A stretch of 64,000 bases of DNA from Persicaria tinctoria (GCA_037127255.1 JBANSL010000002.1:96068519-96132518); one strand, 5' to 3'. Counted from the stretch's first letter, positions 19,201 through 32,410 are shown. Made by a program: numbers and translations. The notes: generated by a model from the sequence alone, not told the origin.

Positions 19201-21585
19201 TCGTTTCAAGTATACAGTCCGTAGGCGCTCATGTAATGAATCCTCCAAATGGAACACGTATCCCGAATGTTGCTTCAGAGAACAAGGAGCATCCATGCTT
19301 GTTGATATCTGTTGGAGCAAAACGTGTCCTAACATCCTGGTTACTGAGATCCACAGAGAACAATGAAATGAAATCTGCCAATGGGATAAATGGTGACTCT
19401 GGTCGCTTTGAGTCTCTCCCTGGTGACTTGGCATCAGTCTCCTTTAAGTGGCTTTCAACTGATATGCCTACAAGAAGTGGTCCTAATCATAAGAAAATTG
19501 ATGGCGGTGATATAGATGATAATGACTGGCGATTTCTGGCAGTGACTGCATTTTTAGTGAAGATTCCCAATTCAATGTAGTTCCTTCTTCTACCTAACTT
19601 ATACTTCATTCTTTTTACTTGAACTGCACTTTCTCTTTGTTAGTCCTCCTGAAAGCAAAAATGTAATCACGTATCCTGGAATTTCATTGTATTAACCAAC
19701 GTTGTTGCTACATTCCCTTGCAGGTTAACAATCTGTTTTGTTGTGGTTGCTGCTTCCGATGCAACACTTACTCTGCGTGCCCTGGTTTTACCTCATCGAT
19801 ATTGGTACATATAAGCGCCCCTTAAATGTTTAATGTACATAATATTCTTCTCAATGCATGCTTACTTTTCTACTTGCAGGTTTGATGTTGCGTTATTGGC
19901 TCCCTTGTCGTCACCTGTTTTGACCTTGCAGCATATTGTCACTCCCTTGTACTGTGCCTCTGAAAAATTATCTGGTGTGTGAACTCTTGTCCAGAATGAT
20001 TTTCTATTACAAGTTTAATTTTTATGACTTGTTGCTCAGAGCTTTTTATAGCAGTTTCTGTTGAACCTGCTTTCTTCTCTCTCGAATTTTTACCTGACAA
20101 ACCTACTGTTCAGTAATCACTTCAATCTTTGATGAACTATAATCACATAGGATTCCCCTATCTAGCTAAGAGATTGGTAACTTGTAAGAAAAATAAATGG
20201 TAAAATGACATTTAAAGAAAATTCTGAACTGAAAAAAGGTGGAAATTTTGTGTGAGGTAGCTTCCAAATGAATAAAAATTCAGTTATATTTTTTTTCATT
20301 CTTGTGCTTGTGTTTTAATGTATGATAATCAGGTGATGTGCAGACTAAGAGCATGTATGTTGTCATAAGTGGATGTACAAACGGAAGTATTGCGTTTTGG
20401 GATCTGAGTGAGATAGTGGAAGACTTTGTGTACCAAGTTTCATCTCTACATCTAGAAAATTCCCTCGATTCCCAGAAACGTCCACGAACTGGGAGAGGAA
20501 GCCAGGGAGGGCGATGGCGCAGATCCATTGCTGCAGTAAAAAAAGCTGCTGGTGGTAGTACAACATTGGACTGCCAAGCCAGACAAGAGGACAACGGGTT
20601 TCTCACAACAGCGTCAAGTTCAGTCATTTCAACGAATGATGCAGAATCTTATGTGGGGACCTTGAATGCTTCTTCCACAGAGGCGGAAGCATCTGATAAT
20701 CCTATGCCCAAAGCTCAGGAAATATCACCCTTGTGTGTGTTGAATAAGGTTCACCAATCTGGTGTTAATTGTCTCCATGCTTCAGAGAACAAGGGCAGTC
20801 AAAGCTCCCATCATGGAGTTATATATGACGTCGTTAGTGGTGGAGATGACCAAGCACTGACCTTCCTCAAATTTAATGTAGCACCTACTTCAACTAGCTC
20901 CTTACGTGACTACAGGAGAACAGACTTGAATATGTTAACCGACTTTGAGAGCCTGGGGAACAACTCTGTTTTCTGTCAAAATCAAAGCGTTACGATCAGA
21001 TTCTTATATCAGAAAAGAATAGCATCAGCTCACAGTTCTGCTGTGAAAGGTAAGAACCGAAACATAATAAAAGTGCCTTGACTCTGCCTCATTCTCTGGT
21101 ACGCTGATTATGTTGGGATATCTGTAGATTTTGATCTCTACTGATTATATAAAATTGTGAAATCGACTAGCAAGAAAATTTGTCTTCATGTTGTTGTGCT
21201 CTTGCTTTTATTGCAATTTCAAACTTTAGATTTTCTTTCCTTGTTGCTGGTGCAGGCGTTTGGACAGACGGCACTTATGTGTTCTCAGCCGGTCTTGATC
21301 AGAGGGTTCGCTGCTGGCATCTTCAGGATAATGGGGAATTAAACGAGCATTCTCAATTGATAATCAGCGTACCAGAGCCAGAAGCTCTTGATGCTAGATC
21401 CTGTGGGAAGTACGTCTGTTGTTACAGCATTTGTTCACCATATACTCTTTGATATCATCGTCTGTATCTGATTCGTATTCTTGCATTTCTTCTTCCCCAG
21501 GAACTGTTATCAAATTGTTGTGGCTGGAAGAGGGATGCAAATGGTTGAGTTCTCCACGTCTGAATACATGGATAATGGTGAATGA
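13239..21585 (+). CDS. WDR6-like WD40 protein, 20 exons, 1352 aa
   Basis: The reconstructed CDS joins 13239-13353, 13458-13762, 13868-13970, 14111-14193, 14541-14761, 14854-14986, 15334-15416, 15983-16186, 16538-16897, 17144-17315, 17517-17708, 18223-18429, 18503-18595, 18762-18958, 19118-19576, 19724-19804, 19880-19974, 20333-21049, 21256-21409 and 21501-21585. All introns are GT-AG, phase is kept throughout, and the sum is 4059 nt. The product reads as a large all-WD40 protein, with repeat-like words CQCLAVGCSDNSVHIWNV, RISWSADGSKLVSVSDDR, LMVTAGEDCTCRLWG, LLVTAGFDSAIKVR and DGTYVFSAGLDQRVRCW. This fits plant homologues of WDR6, the partner of the Trm7/FTSJ1 methyltransferase that modifies position 34 of some tRNAs (known family role). 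The start ATG is the first of the open frame, in a favourable ACAATGG context. A cryptic acceptor at 21710 could extend the 3' end alternatively. Confidence 0.88.
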
Positions 21586-22600
21586 GTGTATGTATGCAGT
21601 ATGTACCTCACTTCTTCTGTCAAGACACGCGTTTCATTTCTTTTTCCCCAAATCTCCCGCCATTCGGCATTTAATTGCTCAACGGACACATGTTCTGTGT
21701 GTTGCAGGTTTAAGCCTGGTTGGATTCTTCACAAGCAGTCACTTTCAGATCATCAAATGCTTAAACTGAAGGCCTGGATAAGGGTAAACCTATCACTCTA
21801 TCAGACCTTGTGCGTGCTTTTTATAGAACATCAGGAAATAGATTGCATTGAAGCTCTTGAGATTGTTTCACTACAAAGGACTTTGCGGAGATGCCCAAAA
21901 TGGTGACACCACAAGGTAACACAGTACAACCCCTAAATTGTTCGAGATGACGTTGAATAGGATTATTAACATCAAAGATCCCAGATTCAAGCAAGTTTTA
22001 ATACAAACCATAACTCAACCGGATCTCCATATTGTGGAACACGGAAACAGGGACACCCATATCTTCATGTAAAACCTAACGTACCTACATTGTTATCTAT
22101 GTTTTCTTGTGTCTGCAGTGTTTTCCTTTTAGACCCTATAATAATGGGTCCTGTTTGTAGTAATCGGGTCTTTCGTTTTGTCGGTCCTTCAGACCCTACT
22201 TCATTGCGGAGTATATTCAGCATGTGAAGCTTGAAAGAGGTGTTTTGGGAAATTAGGGTTTGGATCAGATCTGAAGTGCAAGCTAAGCAATGTGGATGCA
22301 GAACATGTTAGTTGATTCCGCCATTGCCCTCCTGGAAATGAGTCACACAGTGTCACATGGTCAGCTCATCAAGACGGTGATGGCGGTGTCACATCGGACC
22401 GGTGGGATACATTTAATTATACACATTACAAGTTGGTAGTGTTTCTATTCTTAGATCTCCTTCTTCCTCTCATTTTTCCTGTGGATTTTGGATTTTGTCT
22501 GCCCAAAATGTTGCAACATTGATTGGATTTGTGTCGGTAGATTTAATAGGAGAAAAAAAAATAATTTTCGATTTTTTAGGGCCCATATCGTATCGATTTC
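21586..22600. other. 3' UTR of the WDR6-like gene and intergenic
   Basis: The first few hundred bases are the likely 3' UTR. A good acceptor (TGTTGCAG ending at 21709) suggests an optional 3'-UTR intron starting at the GTGAAT after codon Asn at 21574-21576. I see no further gene, and the stretch ends at the degenerate TSD of the next LINE. Confidence 0.4.
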
Positions 22601-22613
22601 AGTGTTCGGCTAT

Positions 22614-24098
22614 GGGTCCCTGAGTGACTGAGTCTAAGTGATTAGAGAAAAATATCGGTAAGAAATCCCATCCTTGAATACCATAGAAAAGAAAACTCAT
22701 CTTGGCAATGGGCTAAGCTAATGGAAATAAAAAAAGGATTTCACAAAGGACTAATATGACAAATAGGAAATGGAAAGACGATAAAATTTTTGAAAGACAC
22801 ATGGCTAGATGGAAAGCCACTGAAAGGCCGACAACACCCTACCATCACAATCAACGAAAATGACAATGTGGCAAAATACGTCGACGCCAACAAGAAATGG
22901 AAGATTGATGAACTATCCAACATCCTTCCAAGGGATGTGATCAACAAGATCGACGACATCTACATACCAGAACATGAAATAGAAGACAGACTGTATTGGA
23001 AATCAAGTAAAAATGTTTGGTTCAGCACGGCAAGTGCCCTAGCACACATCACAAAGCAAAATATAGGAGAAACTTGTGATACAACATGGATATGGAACCT
23101 AGATACATATCCGAAAGTCAAAAACTTCATCTGGAAAATTACACTAGATGGAATCCCGACAAGAACAAGACTAGCAAACAAAGGCATACATGTCCCACTA
23201 TCCTGCGCCCTGTGTGATAGGGTGGATGAAAGCCCAATCCATCTATTCACCGAATGCCAAAGCACCCTACAACTGATTCACAAAATTGACCCAACCACTG
23301 AAAAGGTGATCCGAGAAATCGACAAAAGAAACAAATCCATTAAAAACATTGCATGTGAAATTTTCACTAAACTAAACCACGAGCAAAAAGGGAAACTTGC
23401 AACGACATGGTGGAGCCTGTGGACGAGCAGGAATCGACAAGTATTTGAAAACCTTAATACTACATCCGTCCACACAATGGAGAACTATACCAAAACACAA
23501 TTACAGAACTGGGATGCCTCCAAAGTGACCTTTGAAGAGGAGGCTACTTACCAACGCTAGAAAATTCGGACAACTCAACCACGAAAAAGGAAGAACTTGA
23601 GATGGAGCCCACCGGACGAGGGCCCATACAAAATAAATTTTGATGGATCCAAACTTTCTTCAGGAGAAGTTGTTGCATGATTCATTATTGGAGAAGTCAT
23701 CGAGAGTGGCGGCTTCAAATGTGGACACATCTCAGCATTAGCGGCGGAGGCTATGGCGATCAGAGGAGGCATCACTAGGGCAAAGGAACTCAGCCTCTTG
23801 AGCATCATGATCGAAGGCGACAACCTCACCGTCATCAATTGCTTGCAAGGTCTGGGAGATTGAGATGCTGATTTCTGACACCCTGCTCCTACTCCGACAC
23901 TTTTCTAGGGTGAGATTCAACCATATCTTTAGGGAGGTCAACTCGAGCGCGGACAGGATCGCACAACTCATCCACACAATGGCCATACGAGACCTCCAAG
24001 CTGATCATACTCTGCGTGTACTCATCCGCAAGGATGCCTTTGGATGGTGGTCCAGCATGGTCTGACCTCACCCAAATCTTTACCTTATCAAAAAAAAA
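22614..24098 (+). mobile_element. Decayed 5'-truncated LINE (zf-RVT and RNase H)
   Basis: The fragment keeps the segment after the RT core. The frame 22790-23560 carries the zf-RVT region (FSTASALAHI, GIPTRTRLANKGI, CALCDRVDESPIHLFTEC). The RNase H part (23600-24060) is split by several frameshifts and stops, but IEGDNLTVINCL and NSSADRIAQL remain legible. A TGA at about 22757 replaces the Trp normally found before QIGNGKTIKF. The 3' end reads CTTATC plus poly(A). The flanks AGTGTTCGGCTAT (22601-22613) and AGTGTTTGACTAT (24099-24111) match at 11 of 13 positions, which fits an old insertion. Confidence 0.8.
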
Positions 24099-24111
24099 AG
24101 TGTTTGACTAT

Positions 24112-25062
24112 TGGGTTTTTCTGTTGTATTCCTTGTATAATAAGACTAAAATAAGAAAAAAAAAATTCAAACATTGAAAAATAAACTGATTTAATAATAC
24201 AAAAGTTTGATATTTGCTCTATGATTGCAATTATAGAAAGTAGGGGGGAAGGAAACACAACTTAAAACTATAAAATAAAAAATAAAGACTTTCTTTTTCT
24301 TTCTTTAAAAAAAACAGAAAGAATTCGACTCACCAAAAATATAAGAAGCAAAAGAAAACCCGCTCACAACTAATCACAAGAAAAAAATAGCCCAACCTAT
24401 AAGGAAGTCGAAGAGGCACAGGGGTAGACAGTGAATGTTGAGAACATGGGAGAGTCAATGGACTAACATGGTGTACATCGGGGAGACGAGAATACAAAAT
24501 AAAGAGTTTTTCTAATATGCGTACACAGATACACATTAAAATACGAAAAAATAAAGAAAATTTTAGATTAAATGCGTGAACTTTATAGGTTTTTTTTTTT
24601 TGGTAAAATACCTTCCCTAAAAGAAACTAAACCTTCCCAAAAATTTTATGAAAAAATACCCTAATAAAAAATCCTCACATAAAAAAAGGTAGTAAAGCAC
24701 TAAGGCCAACTAAGGATCTAAACATGATAAATTTGGTCAAGTATGCCAAATACGTGTAACATAAAATATGTGTTAACCCGGTCCACATACTCCTTTCATA
24801 TAATCATAAAGAATCATTTTAGTTAGTTTTTTACACAAAATTGTATGAATAATAAATGAAAGCACTTATCACTTATTTTCTTAAATAGGAAAAACCATTT
24901 TAGAGAGTAAATGTTTGAAGTTCCATTTGTCTAGTAGAAAGTGTGTGTTAGACAAGAACTTGTACCTTTTCGATCCCAATTTATGCGGTTTTAGCTTGGC
25001 CTTCACTACATTAGATATGTTGTCTTTACTCTTTTTTCTTTCTTTTTTTTTTGTCAGGAAAT
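24112..25062. other. AT-rich intergenic sequence
   Basis: I see homopolymer runs and no credible coding frame or structured repeat. Confidence 0.5.
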
Positions 25063-25076
25063 TTGGTAGTCTTTAT

Positions 25077-25279
25077 TTATTTTTTTTGTTTTTTTTTTAT
25101 TAGGTAAGAATTCGGGTGCGTCTAAAACGTTATCCGAGAGTATCCTTACGGATGAGATCCAACAGACATTGATCTCTTAGTAAGTCAGGGATATCGGAAC
25201 TGCGGCCCAGAAAGGCAATCCTGTCTCTTACGCAGTTACCATTGCGAAGTATGTGCGAGACTAAAAACTTTTCCAGGTA
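25077..25279 (-). mobile_element. 5'-truncated LINE tail with perfect 14-bp TSD
   Basis: This 203-bp minus-strand copy preserves the last 40 or so codons of a LINE RNase H domain (ILRNGNCVRDRIAFLG and DLIRKDTLG before the stop), a short UTR with CCGAATTCTTACCTAAT and an A-run. The direct repeat TTGGTAGTCTTTAT at 25063-25076 and 25280-25293 fixes both ends. The perfect TSD suggests a fairly recent insertion. Confidence 0.85.
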
Positions 25280-25293
25280 TTGGTAGTCTTTAT

Positions 25294-25850
25294 GTTCATG
25301 TCATTGGCCAATATATTTAAGCTATAGACTAAAAACTTTTTATTTCATTTATATAAAAAAAAATCATAATTACAAATAGGTAGTCTTTTTCCCTAGGTCT
25401 ATACATTTATATTTAAAAATTTGGTTTTGATATCCAAATGGGGTAATGGTGCAATTTTTTGTTTATAATAAAAAATAATAAAAACGGGGACAAAAATCTC
25501 ATTTTTTCAGCTAGGCCACATATTTCATGTAATTGCCTTTAATTTTAACGGGAGTTTGAAGGTAGATGGTAATGATATTATGTGTTGTTTTTTGTTGACA
25601 TAATCATATATGTTGTTTTTTCGTAATTTCAAATTTAGCGGGTAAAAAAAAACGAGCTTATATAATTTCCCGAATTTTTGGTTTAAATTGTAATAGTTCG
25701 GCTCAGTTGCTCACGACCTTTTTCTATTAATGTATCGATTTTTTTATACCTAAATAGTTAGAATTATTTTTTGTAATTCCCCTATATTTTTCTATAATAT
25801 CTTCACACATTTTTTTTCATTGTTAAATTATTTAGAATGAATACTAGTAT
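25294..25850. other. AT-rich intergenic sequence
   Basis: I see nothing beyond A/T-rich sequence here. Confidence 0.5.
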
Positions 25851-26340
25851 AGTACCCGTGCCCGAGGCACGGGATTATATATATGAACACATTGTAATCA
25901 ATGTGTATATGATATAATTGATTTTTCTAACTTGCGATCCTGTGACATACTTTTATAAAATTTGAATTCAGAAAATATTATTAAGAAGTAATTTAGTATT
26001 TTAGGCAATATATTTTCATACCTAGATTATTAACCATAACTAGTTTTATTACCCGCGATCTTCGCGGTTGTTTTTATATGACTTTTATGATTTATCTACA
26101 AATTGTGTAAGATTATAAAAATTGTATAAAATATTATTTTTTGACTTTATAATTTCCTATTTATTATCAATTTATTATTGGTGATAATTTTTTGAACGAC
26201 TGACTTTAATCGCTAAACTATTATAAAATACATACTTTCTCTTATATATATACAAATACACTTTAATATCACATACATCTATAAAATTAAATTATTGCTA
26301 TAGAAAAATAAAGATATAATTATATTCAATGGTTGATTAT

Positions 26341-26379
<39 letters not shown>

Positions 26380-27535
26380 TACTTAATGGTAAAATTTAAT
26401 CTATAGGTCCGGCATTGAATTTCAAATTTGTATGATGTAATTTCATTATTCTTTTCTTAATTTTTTTTCATAAAATAAAATTATTTTTAACAAAGAAATA
26501 TGTATAAATTATAATGGATCTAATATTCGTGTAAATTTGGTTTATAAATTAATTGGTACATGAGCAATATTTTCATAAATATGGTTTATAAATTAATTAT
26601 TTGTTAAAGAAAACGTTTATTGATTTGAATTATTTATATTTTTTAATGTGATTGTTTAAGATAAAATAAAATTTTATCATGAAAATATATATTTATTTTT
26701 AATCGAAATACTAACTTCATATATTAATTGGAGAAAAAAATATAATGAAGATCAAATTATGGTTTGATTTTTTTAAAATAAATATATAGTGGAGCATTAA
26801 TTGTTGAATATGGCCATTTTTTTTAAACAAATTGAGCCGATGGTTAGTTATTGTTGGAAAAAAAAATATATTATGAAGATCAAATTACGGTTAATAAAAA
26901 AGCATAGCAAATTTGATCAACATCTATTAGCGTATATGAAAAAGATAAATATTTGTATATGCTACGGTTAAAAGTAAATTAAGATCAATCAATTTTTATT
27001 TTTTTTGAGCAGAAGATCAATCAATTCATGAACCGAGATGTTGGCTTAAAAGTAAATTAAGATATTCAAATCAAAAAAAAGTAAATTAAGATATGAAGTC
27101 AAATAGTTTGTTTTTAAAAATTATCTTACGTAGTTTGTTTTTAAGCTAACTATAAAAAAATAATAGCTAGATTTTTTACGTAACTAATTAAGATATAAAA
27201 TCAAATATTTATATTAAAATGATAGATTTTGTAATAACTAAAATATAAAGTTGAATATTTATATTAAGAATAATAGATTTTGTAACCGCTTAAGATATAT
27301 GATATTGAATATTTATATTAAAAATTAAATTTAATCTTTAATTAAAATAGATACATAGGATGACATGTGTATAAATAGATAAGGTTATCGTCTAACGTGA
27401 CTTAAATTTACTGGCTCATCATTAATTGACGTGGCAAAAACCCGGTCCAAATTGCGCCAGAGAATGACACGTGAGCGAATCGCACCAGAGCCCGCCACAT
27501 AGGATTTCCACGCCTCTGTTTTAGTATTATATATT
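25850..27535. repeat. AT-rich repeat region with GC hairpin ends (Helitron- or MITE-like)
   Basis: Two short GC hairpins stand out from very AT-rich DNA: CCCGTGCC-CGA-GGCACGGG at 25856-25874 and a CCGCGA/TCGCGG stem near 26054-26071, each following an ACTAGT-like word. The right part (about 27420-27535) is a GC-richer segment with GACGTGGC, GACACGTGAG and CCGCCACATAGG that ends TTTTAGTATTATATATTGAT. A similar end, TTTTAGTATTATATTAGATA, occurs near 30292-30311. Such architecture is seen in non-autonomous Helitrons and some MITEs, but I cannot prove the termini. Confidence 0.35.
26349..26376. repeat. (AT)n microsatellite
   Basis: A run of about 14 AT dinucleotides lies within the AT-rich repeat region. 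Confidence 0.8.
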
Positions 27536-28697
27536 GATGATTGATTGTTTCGATTGATATCGTCATTCCTCATCCCCGTCTTGATTTTCATCATCCTCTT
27601 CATCACTTTCATATTTTATTTAATATACGTACAAAGATTATATTTCCCTTATAATCCTCTTTATCCACATCTTCCTTAAATTCTTTAGCTAAATAATCTT
27701 CATTAGTTTCACCACACTCCAAATATTGCATGTTTCCCGTCTATGTGGATGTATTAGTATATGTAAAGATTGTTTCGATTTTTTTTTTAATATTCTTCTA
27801 ATATTTTAGAGTTTGTTAGTTCTTCACCATAATAAAGGTCATTCTTTAATTATTATATGTAAAAAAAATTACTGTAGATAAAAAAAACATAAGTAAAATG
27901 AAAGAACAAAATATAGATATATTGATACATGTAGAGAAAATGAGCTGGAAAATAAAAATCTGTGAAATTGGAAGTACAAACATGATAGAAATAACATGTT
28001 TATTGTATACATATACACATGTAAATATTTCGAGTTATTGTTTAAAAAAAAAATTAAAATGGATCAATCTATAGAATTCAATCACTATCAAATGAGATAA
28101 TTGAAAGAAATTAATTTACATATTAACACGTCATAATTAGGATTTTTAATTAATTTTATTTTGAGTATGTATTTGTTAGGATAAAAATTGACAAATGAAA
28201 TAAACATGCATATGTACAAATAAATTTGTAAAAATACCCACCAAGATTTAATGAACATGTTTCAAAACTAATATGGATGTGTGTGTGCGTGTGTTCAGAT
28301 TAAACATAAATTGAGGTGGTAAAATCAAATTTTATATTATAACTTAATTTTTTTTAAAAAGGAATCATTAAATTTATAACTAAATAATTATCTTTGAAAT
28401 ATAATGAATAAAATTATTAACCCAAATATATCGGATTATCAACTAACCAAATAAAAAAGTTTATGAAATCTCTTGAATTTCTCCTTTTGTTAAATTTATT
28501 TATTTTTAAATAATTGTACATGATTAATTTTAATGAATAGTTGGACATTGTAACATTTCTAATAGTTTCATTATTTATTTAAATCAAATCGGAGTAATTG
28601 AACTCAATGAAATCAATTCAAGCATTAGTTTTTTTGGATCTTAGTCTAGTTCAATTGAGCTTCACGTTGACTCGACATATGAATCATGTATTGTATG

Positions 28698-29151
28698 TAG
28701 ACAGTAGACCTGTCAAACAGGTCATTCGGGTCGGGTCGCTTCGGATTTCGGGTAAAACGGGTCTCGGGTAAAACGAGTTTCGGGTTTTTCGGGTTGACTC
28801 GAACTCGGGTTTGATCGGGTTTCGGGTCGATTTCGGGTTTGTCAATTTTTTCTTTTTTAAATTAAAAAAATCATTATTTGATAATTTTGTGGTAAATTTT
28901 AATTATATATAAAAAAAATTAATTATATATAATTATAAATCAACCGGGTCAATCGGGTCACCGGGTCAATCGGGTCAAAATTACCGGGTCAATCGGGTCA
29001 CCGGGTCGAAACCCAGATTACCCGGAAAATTTCGGGTTTTTCGGGTTCGGGTCGGAAAAAAAATTCGGGTCAAAATTTTCGGGTTTGGGTCGGAAATTTT
29101 TCGGGTCGGTCGGGTCGGGTCACCGGGTCGGGTTGTGTTTTGACAAGTCTA
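28698..29151. mobile_element. hAT-like MITE made of CGGGT repeats, 8-bp TSD
   Basis: The 454-bp element starts TAGACAGTAGACCTG and ends GACAAGTCTA. ATTGTATG flanks it directly on both sides (28690-28697 and 29152-29159), an 8-bp TSD as for hAT elements. The interior is an array of variants of CGGGTCGGGTCA and CGGGTTTTTCGGGT around an AT-rich centre, arranged in opposite sense in the two halves. It has no coding capacity. Confidence 0.7.
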
Positions 29152-29159
29152 ATTGTATG

Positions 29160-30540
29160 TCCTATTTGTTTAACCAAAAAATGTTAATTAGAAATAATCT
29201 CATAGTACATATGTTTAGTGAAGTTGAACCCATGTTTATTCGGAATTTACATAATATAAGGTAAAGCCACAAATGTTGATTAGATATTTTTTTTACTAAA
29301 TTGCTTAGTATTTCTAAGATTTTTTTATTATAAAAATGAAAAATATATTTTACATATAAAAAATCAAATCAAATTGTAGGGCAATAGCCTTTGAATTTAC
29401 CAAGCATATATATAGTCGGTGGTCAATTTCATAACAATACAAACAAAGAGAAATTCGGATAAGTAGAAAAAAAAAATTCATTTAAAATGAAAAAAATAAT
29501 ATTTTGCCTCAAATTATACGTATACCACTTCAATTTTTCAAAAATAAAAAAAGCAACTCGAATTAAACCTTTAAAGTTTCATGCACTAATGGATCAGATA
29601 TATACCGAGATCACGGATCATCTCAATAAAATCGATTTGATCTTATCATCAATTTATTGGTTAAACAAATATATTGATTAAGATAAGGAGGTTAGGATCA
29701 TGCATGTGTTTTGCATATCCAGTAATCCAGAGGATTGTTTAATAGTCTATGAATTATTGATTATAAAAGTATAAATTAAATATCATTCGACAACTTTAAC
29801 TAAAAAACAAAATAAACAGATAAATTAAATACAATAATAAAATCTTCACGTATTGTTATTTTATTAAATACAATATCAATCCAACTTATGTTAGTTAGTT
29901 TCAATTTTTAAATATCCGAGTATCATGGATTCCTCAAATATCTTGACCAAAAAAAATCAATAAACAAATCGTTTAAGTATTATTAATTTATTAATTCAAA
30001 CAAATCTCGTTGTAATGTGTTTCAAATCATTGGTTAAAAAGTCTTGGATAAATTAATCCAAATTTATTAATAATATATTGATTTATTATTTTCTGGCTTA
30101 AAAAAATCTTAGATAAAAAAATAATCTGTAAATTTGGAGAAGTAGTTATGATTTGGTCAAAATTTTAATATTTTAGTTAATAAAAAATTATTTTAAAGAT
30201 ATTTATTTTAAATATATATGGGGTATGTTAAGTGAATGGTTGTCACATGATATTTTCAACGTGAGGCCCCACGTGTATGTTTCGCAACTATTTTAGTATT
30301 ATATTAGATATATGTATATAGTGATTTTTTAATGAGAGAGACTTGAGGGCCACAAAATGACTTTAATTTCCACCCACCAACGAGGGTGACGCCCTACAAC
30401 CAACATCGCATCACGATCACATGTTTGAAGGTAATTCTTAATTGGCTCCCAACAAATTATTTAATTTATCATCCACCAACTCCTCTTCTTATTTTTGTTT
30501 CATTAAAATATTATTAGGGGCTCTACATTTCACTTCATTT
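29160..30540. other. AT-rich intergenic sequence
   Basis: No gene is supported. The short open frame at 29487-29681 has the composition of chance AT-rich sequence. The only structured item is the Helitron-like end near 30292-30311. Confidence 0.45.
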
Positions 30541-30545
30541 GATTA

Positions 30546-30780
30546 TTTTTTTATTAAGTAAAAATCCGAGATCAGATAAACCTGAATCACGATAGGCTAA
30601 CAAGTCGGCAGGCAGAAGACCGTCGAAACATTCAATAAAAAAGAAAAAGGTGCAATCAAATAAGCGGAAACGCATCCTAGAAAAGACAAATCTGACCAAA
30701 CCTAAACCAAATAAGTTAAAAACGTAGACTATGGATGAAGCTAAAGAACCATCGTAATGAACTAAATATTAAAAAGAGAG
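30546..30780 (-). mobile_element. Degraded retroposon tail related to the 11457-12804 family
   Basis: Read on the minus strand, the words GACGGTCTTCTGCCTGCCGA, TATCGTGATTCAGG and GATCTCGGATTTTTACTTAAT plus an A-run match in order the last 80 bp of the retroposon at 11457-12804 (GACGGTTTGCCGTCTGCCGA, then TCGATGAGTCAGG, then the CCTAATC tail). The 5' boundary and TSD are not clear, so the start is approximate. Confidence 0.5.
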
Positions 30781-31955
30781 AGATAATTTATATTGAGTGT
30801 TTTTTGTATATATATGTGATATGAATCTAACTCTGATACCAGTATATATTCTCAACTTAATAATGATTAACCGATATGATCCACTCTAATTAAATAAGGA
30901 AAACTTTAAATCTACTAATAGTTATCATAAATTAATGTTAGAGTATAGTTAGAACAATCATATATATTGACCCTAACTAAACAAATAAGTTAGTTCTTAC
31001 CTAATATTATGATAGCAAAAAATTAATTCTTACCTATTACTTATTTGTTTGTAATGAAAGTTCTTACCTAATACGGAGTATGTAGTATACAAAATTGCCC
31101 CAATGGCCCAATTTCACAATAATGTTACCAACACTGTATAAAGTAGTGACGATTTATGATTTAATATTTGCTAATCTCTTTAGAAAAAATGTTATTAATA
31201 ATTAAATATTTAAATAAGTCCAATTACAAATAATTTATTGTGCATTTCATTTCAACTAGGATTACACTATACCTATAAATAAAATTTTGTTTTTACTTGG
31301 TCTCTCGATCAAGTTATAAGACAACCCTAAGATCATCTGATATTTAAATACAAAATTCTTTAATTAAATTTATCCAATACGAAATAGAATAATATATCAT
31401 TAATCATTGAATTTTTATTTATTTTTTAGCTTTTGTCTCCCTTTCAAAAGTTTTGTTAACATTTGTAAGTCAAATTCCAATTCAAAGCATTTGTAAGTCA
31501 AATTTTCATTGTCATTATCATATGATTCATATCATTGTTAGTAGTTGCCCATTTGACATCTCCTCACCTAAAAAAGGATGAAATAAAAATAAAAATCATA
31601 CCTTTCAAATTCCTAATTTACGTTCAAACAAAATTCCAAATTTCTTGTTGGGGGAAAAGGATATTTACCAATCCATCATGAAAATTCCAAAAATAATCAG
31701 ATTATCTTGAATTTCTTATAGGTAAAATTAATGCATGTATTATTAAAGTACTTTCATAATAGGAATTTTATTTTTATTAAACTAGAAGCAAAATACTTTC
31801 ATAATAGGAATTTGAGTTTGTTAGAATACATAATTGAACCATAAACACATATCAACTCAAGCCAACTGCCCGTTGAGGAAAAAAATATTATTTACTTTTT
31901 TTATAATTATAAAAAAATCTGTATAAATAATAAATGACATATTTTCTGATTACTT
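30781..31955. other. AT-rich intergenic sequence
   Basis: I see no gene or bounded element in this stretch. Confidence 0.45.
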
Positions 31956-32153
31956 GGTGCTCGTTTGGATAAACGTATGAAGTATACTTCCCGGGAATTT
32001 AATTCATGGGAAGTCTACTTCCCATGAATTACACTTTCTGGGATTTTATGAAACATGTTTGGTTGAAAAATGAAAAAATGGTGGATTTGATATATTGAGA
32101 TAAATATGGGATTTTTATTAGTAAGAAAAGGGTGGAAGTTGTCTTACCATGTA
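31956..32153. mobile_element. Truncated Tourist-like MITE, left part
   Basis: The segment starts GGTGCTCGTTTGGAT and continues with CTTCCCGGGAATTTAATTC and CATGAATTACACTTTCTGGG. These line up in order with the start of the intact MITE at 32707-33057. I could not find the matching right end; a SINE sits at the point where similarity fades. Confidence 0.5.
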
Positions 32154-32166
32154 CACATGTTGAAGT

Positions 32167-32410
32167 AGTTTTTTTTTTTTTGGACGTGGGGGGTTCCGAG
32201 GTTATCGACTAATCCTCCACGGGTCCGCGCCCTAGCATGCAAAGTACGCGAACCGGTTAAGCCAGACGGCAAGCCACCAGACAGGCTCACCCAAGCCAAT
32301 GAAGGCTTGAGCACTCACTAATACACAAATTGTGTAAGAAGTGGGATTTGAACCCTTGATCTCTTGTAAGGGCCACCTCTCCTTTACCACTAGGGCAAGA
32401 GGTCATTTGT
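32167..32410 (-). mobile_element. tRNA-derived SINE, poly(A) tail, 13-bp TSD
   Basis: On the minus strand the 244-bp element carries an RNA polymerase III A box (TAGTGGTAAAGG, 32381-32392) and B box (GGTTCAAATCC, 32344-32354) spaced as in a tRNA, a non-tRNA body of about 150 bp and an A-run (T-run at 32169-32181). The direct repeat CACATGTTGAAGT at 32154-32166 and 32411-32423 is perfect. It would be transcribed by Pol III and mobilised by a LINE (known SINE biology). Confidence 0.88.

Noticed and set aside
28706..29150. Telomere-like or CRISPR-like repeat array
   Set aside because: The CGGGT units are irregular, have no spacers and lie within inverted ends and an 8-bp TSD.
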